A program made the translations under genes and the position numbers. The notes below the pieces were generated by a model that was not told the origin of the DNA, did no database searches, and worked only from the letters and a program-made list of their open reading frames with translations. Shown piece by piece: positions 1 to 6,224 of a stretch of DNA of 44,048 nucleotides. Location: IMG/VR virus record IMGVR_UViG_3300043425_001171, positions 1-44,048 of that record. One strand, 5' to 3'. The first letter of the stretch is position 1. Each line of letters opens with the position of its first letter. This stretch comes from a virus.

Positions 1-127
1 CTGCCGGACGCGGCGCGGGACGACGACTGCACCGACTGCGACCGACTGCGCAAGCGAATGGCCGACCTGCTGACTCGCACCGCGATCTCGCTGCGCGGCG
101 AGCCGCCACCGCTGACGTCGTGGAGTT
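1..127. repeat. Left copy of 127-bp terminal direct repeat (circular overlap)
   Basis: Bases 1-127 are identical to bases 43922-44048. The length of 127 is a common largest k-mer size in de Bruijn assemblers, so the likeliest explanation is a circular assembly overlap and not a biological terminal repeat. Joining the ends gives a 43,921-bp circle, and one coding frame passes through the joint without interruption. The circle may reflect a cos or pac genome assembled from concatemeric or permuted DNA, or an excised prophage. Confidence 0.95.
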
Positions 128-384
128 GGCACGACCTGCCGGAGCTCGCAGCGGCCGCCATCGCTGCGATTGACGTCATGCAGAAAGCGGCTGCGCATGC
201 TGCTGCAGCGCCGCTGCCGGACGCGGCGCGGGAGGCGATGCGCGGGGCGGTGGAGTGGCTACAGAGCGAGCAGGACGCAGCCGACGAGGACTGCGGCGAT
301 CCGGGCTGCGACGAGTGCGAGGGCATCGTGCGGCCGAGGCAGCGGATCATCGACGCACTGCGTGCGCAGTTGGGGGCCGCATGA
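1..384 (+). CDS. 3' part of the Lar-like zinc-ribbon protein gene that crosses the contig junction
   Basis: This is the C-terminal part (127 codons plus stop) of the gene that starts at 43367. It is open from base 1 in frame 1, and on the circle it joins the open frame at the right end to give a 312-residue protein. The segment starts with an Asp/Cys-rich stretch (DDDCTDCDRLRKR). It continues with an Ala-rich helical region, typical of modular early phage proteins of the Ea22 kind, and ends with a second cysteine cluster (CGDPGCDECEG). The ATG at base 58 is internal and is not a real start. The stop overlaps the next start as ATGA, as is common in this operon. No function is assigned to this half by itself. 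Confidence 0.85.
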   Translation: MPDAARDDDCTDCDRLRKRMADLLTRTAISLRGEPPPLTSWSWHDLPELAAAAIAAIDVMQKAAAHAAAAPLPDAAREAMRGAVEWLQSEQDAADEDCGDPGCDECEGIVRPRQRIIDALRAQLGAA

Positions 385-461
385 CCCCCTCCGTCCGCCT
401 CATGCTCGCCCTGGCGCTGCTCGCGGTCGCGCTGTCGCCGCTGCGGGAGATGCTGGCGTGA
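381..461 (+). CDS. Tiny putative membrane protein (26 aa)
   Basis: This short frame begins with the ATG of the ATGA overlap and ends in a TGA that overlaps the GTG start of csf1. It encodes 26 residues, mostly a hydrophobic Leu/Ala/Val stretch (about residues 6-19) followed by a charged tail, so a single membrane helix is possible. The tight overlaps on both sides suggest translational coupling between the Lar-like gene and the csf cassette. Its coding status is inferred from this spacing alone. It could also be only the bridge that brings ribosomes to csf1. Confidence 0.45.
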   Translation: MTPSVRLMLALALLAVALSPLREMLA

Positions 462-1570
462 ACGACTCAACCCGTACGCCACGCGCCCTCGCTCGTTCAA
501 TGATAGCCCACGCCATCGGCGTCCCGCCAGGCGACGGGTGCCGATGCTTCGTCTGCGGCGACTCGCCGTTTCGGTCGGCTGGGTCGTGGCAAAAAGCGCT
601 CGGCGTGGGCTTCAGCGACTGGGACTGCTGCGAGGATCGGTATGCCGACGACGTCTGCGAGGGGTGTCTGCGCATCCTCAGCGGCCGACCTGGCGACGAC
701 CCGCCGCCGCTGCGCACCCGCACGATCGCGGTGATCGACGGAGCGTTGTCGCTGCCGACGATCGAGGAGACCTGGTCGCTTCTGCGTTCGCCGCCGGCTG
801 GCCTGCAGGTGTTGTCCTGGGCCGTCTCGAAGCAGAAACATCATGCGCTGTACGCGGAGCTTTCGACGCCGTCGTGCGTCCGTCTCGGCAGCGACTCGCG
901 GACGATCGACTACCGGCCCGAGCGCGACGATCTGCTCGTCGAGGCGGTCCTGAGATTGCGAGGCGGCGACGAGAAGGGCCGCGCATGGTTCACCCGCGAC
1001 GAGATCTTGAGCGGCTATTACCCGCCGCCGAAGATCGCCCGGAGCGCCTCCAGGTGGGCAGAGGCTGAGGCGGTCATTCTGCCCAGGAGGGGCGACGCCG
1101 TACTGTCGCTCATCGTCTCGCACGCTCCCGTTACTGCCGCAGATCAACACACAGAGGATCTCATGACCGACGACATCGACAATCGCGTGGTTGCGCTGCT
1201 CGCGGCGCTCGCGCAGGACAGTCAGCACCGGCGCCGAGACGGCTTGGCGTTCTGGCAGTCCCTTTTCCTGCGCCGCATCCAGCGGCACTCCGGCAGGCCG
1301 TTCGCTGCATTCGCCGCCCGAATGCTCGACGACCTGGCGGTCGAACCGCACAGCGCGGGCGCGCGGGCGGTCGCCGAGCAGGTGGCGGTCACCCGCAGCG
1401 ACGACGAGATCGCGTTGATGCAGCGACTTAGGGAGCGTCCCGTGCTGCTGCTCGCGCTGGTCTACCAGTCGCACCAACTCGCGGTCGAGGCGCGCAAGCC
1501 GAAGGCCAAGCCCGCACCCGCACCCGTCGTCACCGATGACTTTCCGCCCGACGCCATGGAGCTGTTCTGA
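458..1570 (+). CDS. csf1: Type IV-B CRISPR-Cas Csf1-Cas11 fusion protein
   Basis: This 370-residue protein has a GTG start overlapping the previous stop and a GGGAG ribosome site 8 nt upstream. Residues 1-235 match Csf1, the zinc-binding subunit of type IV effector complexes. They contain CFVC at about residues 30-33 and CEGC at about residues 65-68, then a segment (WAVSKQKHHALYAEL) and a late motif (FTRDEILSGYYPPPKI) that I associate with the family. Residues 236-370 form a helical, Arg/Leu-rich domain of the size of Cas11, the small subunit that IV-B systems normally encode as a separate gene between csf1 and csf2. No stop separates the two, so this is an in-frame fusion. A candidate internal start at 1163 is listed separately. 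csf2 follows at a TGATG overlap. The Cas11 assignment rests on position, length and composition, and the Csf1 assignment on motifs. ATG 500 is an alternative start. Confidence 0.8.
   Translation: MNDSTRTPRALARSMIAHAIGVPPGDGCRCFVCGDSPFRSAGSWQKALGVGFSDWDCCEDRYADDVCEGCLRILSGRPGDDPPPLRTRTIAVIDGALSLPTIEETWSLLRSPPAGLQVLSWAVSKQKHHALYAELSTPSCVRLGSDSRTIDYRPERDDLLVEAVLRLRGGDEKGRAWFTRDEILSGYYPPPKIARSASRWAEAEAVILPRRGDAVLSLIVSHAPVTAADQHTEDLMTDDIDNRVVALLAALAQDSQHRRRDGLAFWQSLFLRRIQRHSGRPFAAFAARMLDDLAVEPHSAGARAVAEQVAVTRSDDEIALMQRLRERPVLLLALVYQSHQLAVEARKPKAKPAPAPVVTDDFPPDAMELF
1163..1570 (+). CDS. cas11: Candidate internally initiated Cas11 small subunit
   Basis: An in-frame ATG at 1163 lies exactly where the Csf1-like part ends, with AGAGGA at 1153-1158 as a possible ribosome site 4 nt upstream. 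Starting here gives a 135-residue, basic, mostly helical protein, the usual size of Cas11 small subunits. In types I-B, I-C and I-D, Cas11 is known to be made from an internal start inside the large-subunit gene. Here I infer the same for a type IV-B cassette. The alternative is that only the fused 370-residue product is made. The effector needs several Cas11 copies per complex, which favours separate production. Confidence 0.5.
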   Translation: MTDDIDNRVVALLAALAQDSQHRRRDGLAFWQSLFLRRIQRHSGRPFAAFAARMLDDLAVEPHSAGARAVAEQVAVTRSDDEIALMQRLRERPVLLLALVYQSHQLAVEARKPKAKPAPAPVVTDDFPPDAMELF

Positions 1571-2496
1571 TGACCACCACTGCTGACCTCGAGCCCGTCA
1601 ACACCACCACCCCACCGGCGCCGCCGCCGCGTCCGCCTCGGTATGCGCCCTCTCATCGGATCGTGCTGACGGCCGAGGCGCCGTTGCATCACGGAGCGTT
1701 CGGCGGTGACGCCGGCAACGCGGTTCTGTTCCGCCGCGTGCCGATCGCGTCCTATCCCGACTCGTCTGGTGTGCCGGCGATCAGCGGCAACGCGCTGCGT
1801 GGTGCGCTGCGCCGCATCGTGATGCGTGACCTGCTGATGCGCTGCGATCTGACGGTCGCCACGTACAGTGCGGCCGGTCTGTCCGCATCGCAGTGGGACC
1901 GGCTCTACGCGGCACTGGCGAACGGCGGGCACCTGGACGGCTCTGAGACGAAGACGGACCCGGTGCGGATCCGCCAGGTGCGCGACACGCTGCCTGCGCT
2001 GTCGGTGTTCGGGGCGGCGCTCTACACCTGGATGCTGCCCGGCTTGGTGAGCCTCGGCTGGTCCTGGCCGCGGTGCGTCGAGACCGTATCGAGCGGCCTG
2101 GTGCCGGCCGATGTCGCCGTCGACCAGCCGCTCGTGCCCGGCGAGGCGCTACTGACCGAGATCACGCTGGTTCGGCATATCGATCGCGACGAGCAGGACC
2201 CGACCAGCAGCGGTGTCACGCCGATGCCGGTGACCGTCGAGGCGCTGATGCCCGGCACGACGCTGGTCACCTCGCTGATCGCAATGCGCCGCATGTCGGA
2301 CGTCGAGCTCGGCGTCATGGGGTACGGCCTGTCGCTGCTGCGCACTCTGGGCGGGAAGGCTGGCAGCGGATTCGGGCGGATGCGCGTCGTGCACGACGTG
2401 CCGGACGAGCCGTACGTCGGCTGGCTCGCGGATCCGGAACGCATCGCGGCGGCTCGCGAGATGCTGCTGACGATCGCGCGCTCGGCGGGGAAGTGA
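1570..2496 (+). CDS. csf2: Type IV CRISPR-Cas Csf2 (Cas7-like backbone subunit)
   Basis: This 308-residue RAMP-superfamily protein forms the Cas7 backbone that coats guide RNA in type IV complexes. After a Pro-rich leader it shows the opening strand APLHHGAFGG (about residues 37-46). Next comes the hallmark SGNALRGALRR followed by MRDL (about 72-87), and then a glycine-rich loop GGKAGSGFG near residue 260, typical of RAMP folds. Its ATG overlaps the csf1 stop (TGATG), with GGAG 8 nt upstream. The next gene starts 2 nt after its stop. No Cas6/Csf5 or DinG gene is present, which with the cysH neighbour points to subtype IV-B. Assignment is by motifs and gene order. Confidence 0.85.
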   Translation: MTTTADLEPVNTTTPPAPPPRPPRYAPSHRIVLTAEAPLHHGAFGGDAGNAVLFRRVPIASYPDSSGVPAISGNALRGALRRIVMRDLLMRCDLTVATYSAAGLSASQWDRLYAALANGGHLDGSETKTDPVRIRQVRDTLPALSVFGAALYTWMLPGLVSLGWSWPRCVETVSSGLVPADVAVDQPLVPGEALLTEITLVRHIDRDEQDPTSSGVTPMPVTVEALMPGTTLVTSLIAMRRMSDVELGVMGYGLSLLRTLGGKAGSGFGRMRVVHDVPDEPYVGWLADPERIAAAREMLLTIARSAGK

Positions 2497-2497
2497 C

Positions 2498-3307
2498 GTG
2501 CCGGTCACAGTCATCACCGCGACGCTCTCGGCTCCGATCGTGCTGGACGACGAGCTGCACTGCGATGGTCTGCTCGCGTCGGCGCATCCGCTGTGCCGAT
2601 CGTCGCCGATCTCGAGGTCGACTCCGCTCGATGCGATCCCGATGCCGGCGCTGCCGATCTACCGCCACGAGTTCGGCGGTGCGCTCGCGTACCTCGGGAC
2701 GGCGGCGCAGTTCGCGGACGGCGCGCGGGTCGCCACGTCGCACGTGGTCAAACGCCGCGACGGAGAGGACATCGAGTCGCTGGCCAGGCCCGTGCACCTC
2801 GGCCTCGGCCCAGGGAAGAACCGCCTGCACGCCCTGCAGACGATCGTCACGCCGACCGTGACGTGGCGCACGATCGGCATCCGACGCGAGGTGCTGCACC
2901 TGGTGCGGCGGATCCAGCAGCTCGGCATGTGGCGCAGCGCCGGCTACGGCATCGTCGCGACCTGGCATGTCGACTACGTCGAGGAGGATGGTGCGACGGT
3001 GCTGGTGCGAGACGGTGTCGCGCAGCGGCACCTGCCGGCTGCATGGTGCATGTGGGCCGAATCGATCACTGCGGGTCCGTGCCTGCCGCCGTACTGGCAC
3101 CCTGGACGGCAGTCGTCGCGCATCGTGCGCGCTGGCACCCGGTGCGCGTTGCAACCTACTGTGGAGGCCGTTTGTCGTGCCGTTTCTAGCCCAGATGCAC
3201 TCCGAGCGCACAAGGCTCGCAAGGACGCACGTGCGCTCGCTCGCCGCGCTGGGGCGTACCCGCCGGATGTCGATGCTCGTGGACCGCGCGCTGCGACTCA
3301 TCCATGA
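2498..3307 (+). CDS. csf3: Type IV CRISPR-Cas Csf3 (Cas5-like subunit)
   Basis: This 269-residue RAMP protein has a GTG start and GGGGA 6 nt upstream. In type IV complexes Csf3 caps the 5' end of the guide RNA, as Cas5 does. The sequence opens with a short beta strand and HCDGLLA. It carries the run ALPIYRHEFGGALAYLG (about residues 51-67) and the glycine loop MWRSAGYGIVATW (about 144-156), similar to the RAMP G-loop. The last 44 codons overlap the N-terminus of the cysH-like gene. Over that stretch the third codon positions are only about half G/C in this frame but above 80 percent in the cysH frame, so the Csf3 tail is probably under little constraint. The true functional end may be near residue 225. 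Confidence 0.78.
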   Translation: MPVTVITATLSAPIVLDDELHCDGLLASAHPLCRSSPISRSTPLDAIPMPALPIYRHEFGGALAYLGTAAQFADGARVATSHVVKRRDGEDIESLARPVHLGLGPGKNRLHALQTIVTPTVTWRTIGIRREVLHLVRRIQQLGMWRSAGYGIVATWHVDYVEEDGATVLVRDGVAQRHLPAAWCMWAESITAGPCLPPYWHPGRQSSRIVRAGTRCALQPTVEAVCRAVSSPDALRAHKARKDARALARRAGAYPPDVDARGPRAATHP

Positions 3308-3956
3308 TTGGCGCGCGCAGTGCCAGCGTCCCGCCGTATCGTGCAGCGGCGGGAAGGACTCGACAGCACTGCTGCTGCTGACGATGCGGGTAGACCCGAC
3401 CATCCCGGTCTACCGCGCGGACCCACCGAATCCTCTGTCAGACCGGGCGGCGCACGTCGAGCGGATGCAGCGAGCGACGCCGGCACCGTGGGTGATCGTG
3501 CAGTACGAGTGGGACGTGGAGGCTGTCCTCGACAGCCGCGCGCGGTATCCGGAGGGCCTGAAGATCCGTCGGCTCGACGAGCGGCTGCGCGCCGACGGCA
3601 TCGATGGCGTGGCACTGGGCCTGCGCGCGCAGGAGAGCCGCGGGCGGACCTGGAACGCACTCACGCGAGGCGAGCACTACGTGGCGATGGGGCGCCGCGT
3701 CTGCACGCCACTGTCGACGTGGACCGCCGACGAGGTCGTCGGCTTCGTCATGGCGGAGGATCGGCTGCCTTTGAATCCGGTCTACACGAAGCTCGACGGC
3801 GCGCCGGACCTCAACCGCGTCCGCGACGGCACCTGGTATCCGCGCGAGACGGCCGACGCACACGGTTACCGTGGATGGCTCGCGCGTCACTACCCCGAGC
3901 ATATCGAGCAGTACGACCGCGCGCTTGCCGCCGCGGCACGAGGGAGCAATCGATGA
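3177..3956 (+). CDS. cysH: CysH-like adenine nucleotide alpha-hydrolase of type IV-B CRISPR cassette
   Basis: This 259-residue protein of the PAPS reductase/DndC-like PP-loop superfamily carries the nucleotide-binding SGGKDS motif (about residues 57-62), then LGLRAQESRGR (an ARRxES-like signature) and PLSTWTADEVVGFV. The C-terminal Cys motif of true PAPS reductases (ECGLH) is absent, so sulfate reduction is unlikely. A cysH-like gene is the typical companion of csf genes in subtype IV-B, with unknown role. I chose GTG 3177 because of GGAGG at 3163-3167, 9 nt upstream, and the GC-rich third positions from there on. ATG 3267 is the conservative alternative. The choice implies a 131-nt overlap with csf3. 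Confidence 0.82.
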   Translation: MPFLAQMHSERTRLARTHVRSLAALGRTRRMSMLVDRALRLIHDWRAQCQRPAVSCSGGKDSTALLLLTMRVDPTIPVYRADPPNPLSDRAAHVERMQRATPAPWVIVQYEWDVEAVLDSRARYPEGLKIRRLDERLRADGIDGVALGLRAQESRGRTWNALTRGEHYVAMGRRVCTPLSTWTADEVVGFVMAEDRLPLNPVYTKLDGAPDLNRVRDGTWYPRETADAHGYRGWLARHYPEHIEQYDRALAAAARGSNR

Positions 3957-4192
3957 GCCTGCTGTCCGCCGCCTACCTGATCGAGCGCTACGGCCTGCGT
4001 CTGACCGTCGAAGATCTAGCCGAAGTCCTGGACATCACACCGGGCGCCGTCCGCAACCAGGTCAGCGCTCGGACGTTCCCGATCCCGACCTACGTCGAGG
4101 GGAACCGCCGGTTCGCGGACTACCGGGACGTCGCGGCGCACTTCGACGCGGCTCGGGCGAAGGCGCGGTCCGATGCAGGGACTCCGGCTTGA
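3953..4192 (+). CDS. PrtN/excisionase-like small HTH protein
   Basis: This 79-residue protein overlaps the cysH stop (ATGA) and has AGGGAG 6 nt upstream. Its sequence (LIERYGLRLTVEDLAEVLDITPGAVRNQVSARTFPIPTYVEGNRRFADYRDVAAHFD) resembles the pyocin activator PrtN family and small MerR-like excisionases: a helix-turn-helix, a wing with Pro-Thr-Tyr, and a closing DVAAHFD. It is the last gene of the rightward early operon and overlaps the 3' end of the convergent integrase gene by 131 nt. That position favours a recombination directionality factor. A transcriptional regulator is the alternative. Confidence 0.7.
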   Translation: MSLLSAAYLIERYGLRLTVEDLAEVLDITPGAVRNQVSARTFPIPTYVEGNRRFADYRDVAAHFDAARAKARSDAGTPA

Positions 4193-5174
4193 GCTGCGTG
4201 TATCGCTGCAACATCCTCCAGTTCTTGTGCCCGGTGACCAGGGCGGCCTGCTCGATGGAGTACCCGGCCTCGAAGAGCCGGGACGTCGCCTCGTGTCGCA
4301 GGTCGTGGAAGTGCAGATCTGCGATGCCGGCGACGCCGCAGACGATCCCGAAGGTGTCGGTGATCTTCTCGACCGAGTAGGGGAAGATCAGCGACCCGGC
4401 GCGTGGCTGGCGCTGCGCGATCTCCCAGGCGTCGTGGCCGGCGAGCGCGAGGAGCGGGACCTGCTGGTCATTCCCGGCCTTGCGCCGCGGATCCTTGCGG
4501 TCCCGCACGAGCACCAGGCGCTTCGTGGCGTCCAGGTCGGCCCACTGAAGCCGGGCGATCTCACCGCGACGCATGGCCGTCGCCAGCGCGAACCGGATGA
4601 CGTCGCCCAGCCAGGCCGGCGCCACCGTCAGCAGCCGCGCCTCCTCATCGCCGACCAGCCGCCGCTCCCGCTCGGTGCCCGGCCCGATCAGCTGCAGGTG
4701 GGTCAGCATCGGCCGAGCCGCGGCGACGACATCCGGCAGCGCCTGGTGCAGACCTACCGCGGCGAACTTCAGCGCCGTCCCGAGCTTGGAGAGCTCCATC
4801 CCGATCGTGTAGCCGCCGGCGCCCTCCTCGCGGCGCGTGCGCGCCCAGGCCGCCAGCCGCTTCGGCGTCAGTGCCTCGACAGCCTCCTCGCCGAGCGCGG
4901 ACTCGAGGTGACGGAGCATGTAGTGCTCGTTCGACTGCCCGCCGATCGGCCGCGGCGAGGCGTCACGCAGCTCGCGGTAGGTCTCGATCGCAGCTCGGAC
5001 GGTGATGCCCGCGGCCAGCGCTGGCGCGCGACCGGCATCGATGTCGGCCTCTACGCGGCGACCGAACGCCTCGGCCTCGCGCCGCGTCTCGAACGTCCGG
5101 GTGATAGCCTTGTGGCCCTTCCGCCGGATCTGCACGCGGAAGGCCTTCGGCCCCGTCTGGATGATGCTCGCCAC
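4062..5174 (-). CDS. int: Tyrosine recombinase (phage integrase)
   Basis: This is a site-specific integrase of about 370 residues. The N-terminal arm-binding-like domain reads VASIIQTGPKAFRVQIRRKGHK and ends ETRREAEAFGRRVEADI. A SAM-like core-binding region follows, then the catalytic domain with ATAMRRGEIARL (first Arg), a Lys in the beta hairpin (RKDPRRKAGN), HFHDLRHEA (His-x-x-Arg) and TGHKNWRMLQRYTQ (His and the Tyr nucleophile). I start at the GTG at 5174, where family similarity begins. The upstream extension to 5309 is in frame but looks non-coding. The last 40 or so residues are low-complexity Ser/Pro/Arg, read antisense through the PrtN-like gene, and are probably dispensable. Transcription converges on the early operon, so early read-through could give antisense control of int. 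Confidence 0.92.
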   Translation of the reverse strand: MASIIQTGPKAFRVQIRRKGHKAITRTFETRREAEAFGRRVEADIDAGRAPALAAGITVRAAIETYRELRDASPRPIGGQSNEHYMLRHLESALGEEAVEALTPKRLAAWARTRREEGAGGYTIGMELSKLGTALKFAAVGLHQALPDVVAAARPMLTHLQLIGPGTERERRLVGDEEARLLTVAPAWLGDVIRFALATAMRRGEIARLQWADLDATKRLVLVRDRKDPRRKAGNDQQVPLLALAGHDAWEIAQRQPRAGSLIFPYSVEKITDTFGIVCGVAGIADLHFHDLRHEATSRLFEAGYSIEQAALVTGHKNWRMLQRYTQLKPESLHRTAPSPEPRRSAPRRPGSPRTGGSPRRRSGSGTSER

Positions 5175-5177
5175 CGT

Positions 5178-5357
5178 GTAGCACTCGTAGCACTCGCCCG
5201 TAGCAGAAAATGCAAGGCGACCGTGAAACGCGATGATATGCGATGGCGGCACATGAGGCGAAAGCCGGGGAATCGTGGTAGCCTGCAGCCCGTAGCCCCC
5301 GTAGCTCACGGGGACGACATCGCGTATTGGCGCGGCTCTTCGGGCCTATGTAGCACT
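5178..5357. repeat. Cluster of GTAGC repeats upstream of int (candidate arm-type sites)
   Basis: Seven GTAGC motifs occur in one orientation within 180 bp, at 5178, 5187, 5200, 5278, 5292, 5301 and 5350. The first, second and last share the longer GTAGCACT. They lie between the integrase start and the next rightward promoter, in sequence with no convincing coding frame. Repeated short sites beside int are typical of arm-type integrase or excisionase binding sites in attP. This is inferred from position and repetition only, and no core site was identified. Confidence 0.4.
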
Positions 5358-5535
5358 TGGCGACGCACACGGTCGCCGGATGACACGATCTAACCCCAAC
5401 GGGCGACCCTCACGCAGCGAGACCGCGCCGACGCACGATAGCGCTTGACCCCGGCCCGGGGAGAGTGCAGTATCTGCACACGGTCGACATCCGACCAACC
5501 CGCGCCTCGGGGATCAACGGGGGCAGGAGATGACG
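5358..5535 (+). promoter_or_regulatory. Intergenic region with a sigma70-like rightward promoter and inverted repeat
   Basis: No gene is seen between the int start and 5536, about 360 bases including the GTAGC cluster. A promoter candidate reads TTGACC at 5445-5450, a 17-nt spacer and CAGTAT at 5468-5473. A perfect inverted repeat, TGCAG-TAT-CTGCA (5466-5478), covers the -10 box and could bind a repressor. The promoter points at the four-gene cassette beginning at 5536. Confidence 0.5.
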
Positions 5536-5736
5536 ATGGCCACGATCTACACCACCGACGGCGACTACCTCTCGCAGGGCCTGCAGGGCAGCGACGTCTG
5601 CGACCACGCGATCCAGACCGCGCGCATGTGGGCCGAGCAGCGCAACGAGGCTGTCGTGCTGGAGGACGACGACGGCGTGTGGCTCGTGCAGCCGGACGGC
5701 TCGACCTCGGACTACTCGCACGCATGGGCTCTGTGA
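5536..5736 (+). CDS. Hypothetical protein (66 aa), first gene of unknown cassette
   Basis: This small acidic protein (MATIYTTDGDYLSQGLQGSDVCDHAIQTARMWAEQRNEAVVLEDDDGVWLVQPDGS) belongs to no family I recognise. The ATG at 5530 touches the ribosome site AGGAG (5525-5529), so the start at 5536, 6 nt after AGGAG, is preferred. It lies about 60 bp after a promoter candidate and leads a rightward set of four genes between int and lysis. The sequence looks like a single small alpha/beta fold with two strands near the end (AVVLEDDDGVWLVQ). Confidence 0.65.
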   Translation: MATIYTTDGDYLSQGLQGSDVCDHAIQTARMWAEQRNEAVVLEDDDGVWLVQPDGSTSDYSHAWAL

Positions 5737-5763
5737 CTCCCGCCCGCCACCGGAGATAGCACT

Positions 5764-6027
5764 ATGACCAGCTTCGCACGGCGCCAGATCGCACACACCG
5801 CGTCCGACGGCACCTGGACGTTTCTGCCGGGCCGGCCGCATCAGTGGACCGGCGACGAGCTTGTCGGCGTGATCTCTCGCGATGACCGACGCCACGCCTA
5901 CCTGCTGCACGACGGCGAGCAAGAGGCCTTCTACGCGTGGGCGCGCACCTGCGGCGGCTGGGAGAACGCCGACGGCGAGTTCGACGGCGAGATGCACGTC
6001 GAGGCCGCCGACGACTGGACGGCATGA
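5764..6027 (+). CDS. Hypothetical protein (87 aa)
   Basis: This small protein is rich in Trp, Asp and Glu, with the run WTFLPGRPHQWTGDELVGVISRDDRRHAYLL followed by an acidic tail (ENADGEFDGEMHVEAADDW). It follows the 66-aa gene by 27 bp, and its stop overlaps the next start (ATGA), so it is the second gene of the cassette. No motif allows a function. The strongly acidic surface would fit a DNA-mimic or an inhibitor, but that is speculation. Confidence 0.65.
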   Translation: MTSFARRQIAHTASDGTWTFLPGRPHQWTGDELVGVISRDDRRHAYLLHDGEQEAFYAWARTCGGWENADGEFDGEMHVEAADDWTA

Positions 6028-6224
6028 CCCCCACGCCCGCCGACCTCCGGGCCGCGCGGGCGACCGCCGGTCACACGCAGGTGCAAGCGGCCGCCCTGGT
6101 GCGCGCTTCGCGCCGCTCGTGGATCGACTGGGAGGCCGGTACGACCGCCATGCCCGCGGGGCTCTGGCTGCTGTACCGGCTGCTGATCGGCCAGCTCACG
6201 CTCGACGAGGCGCGCCGTGGGTGA
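6024..6224 (+). CDS. XRE-like helix-turn-helix protein (66 aa)
   Basis: The protein is a minimal XRE-type HTH domain. LRAARATAGHTQVQAAALVRASRRSWIDWEAG gives the usual helix 1, the TQ..AA turn and the recognition helix. It ends in MPAGLWLLYRLLIGQLTLDEARR, a tail common in small phage regulators of GC-rich Proteobacteria. It starts at the ATGA overlap with the preceding gene and overlaps the next GTG start by 8 nt. It probably regulates its own cassette, perhaps through the inverted repeat at 5466-5478. It is distinct from the CI/Cro pair at 38 kb. Confidence 0.75.
   Translation: MTPTPADLRAARATAGHTQVQAAALVRASRRSWIDWEAGTTAMPAGLWLLYRLLIGQLTLDEARRG

Noticed and set aside
1-127. Biological long terminal repeat
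   Set aside because: The length of exactly 127 equals a common assembler k-mer and lies in the middle of a gene. A circular assembly overlap explains it better.
458-3956. Type IV-A or IV-C assignment of the csf cassette
   Set aside because: No dinG helicase or csf5/cas6 (IV-A) and no Cas10-like HD large subunit (IV-C) is present, and a cysH-like gene is. IV-B fits best.
4062-5309. Longer integrase starting at 5309
   Set aside because: Residues upstream of GTG 5174 show no family similarity and include the repeat cluster. The family N-terminus begins at the GTG.
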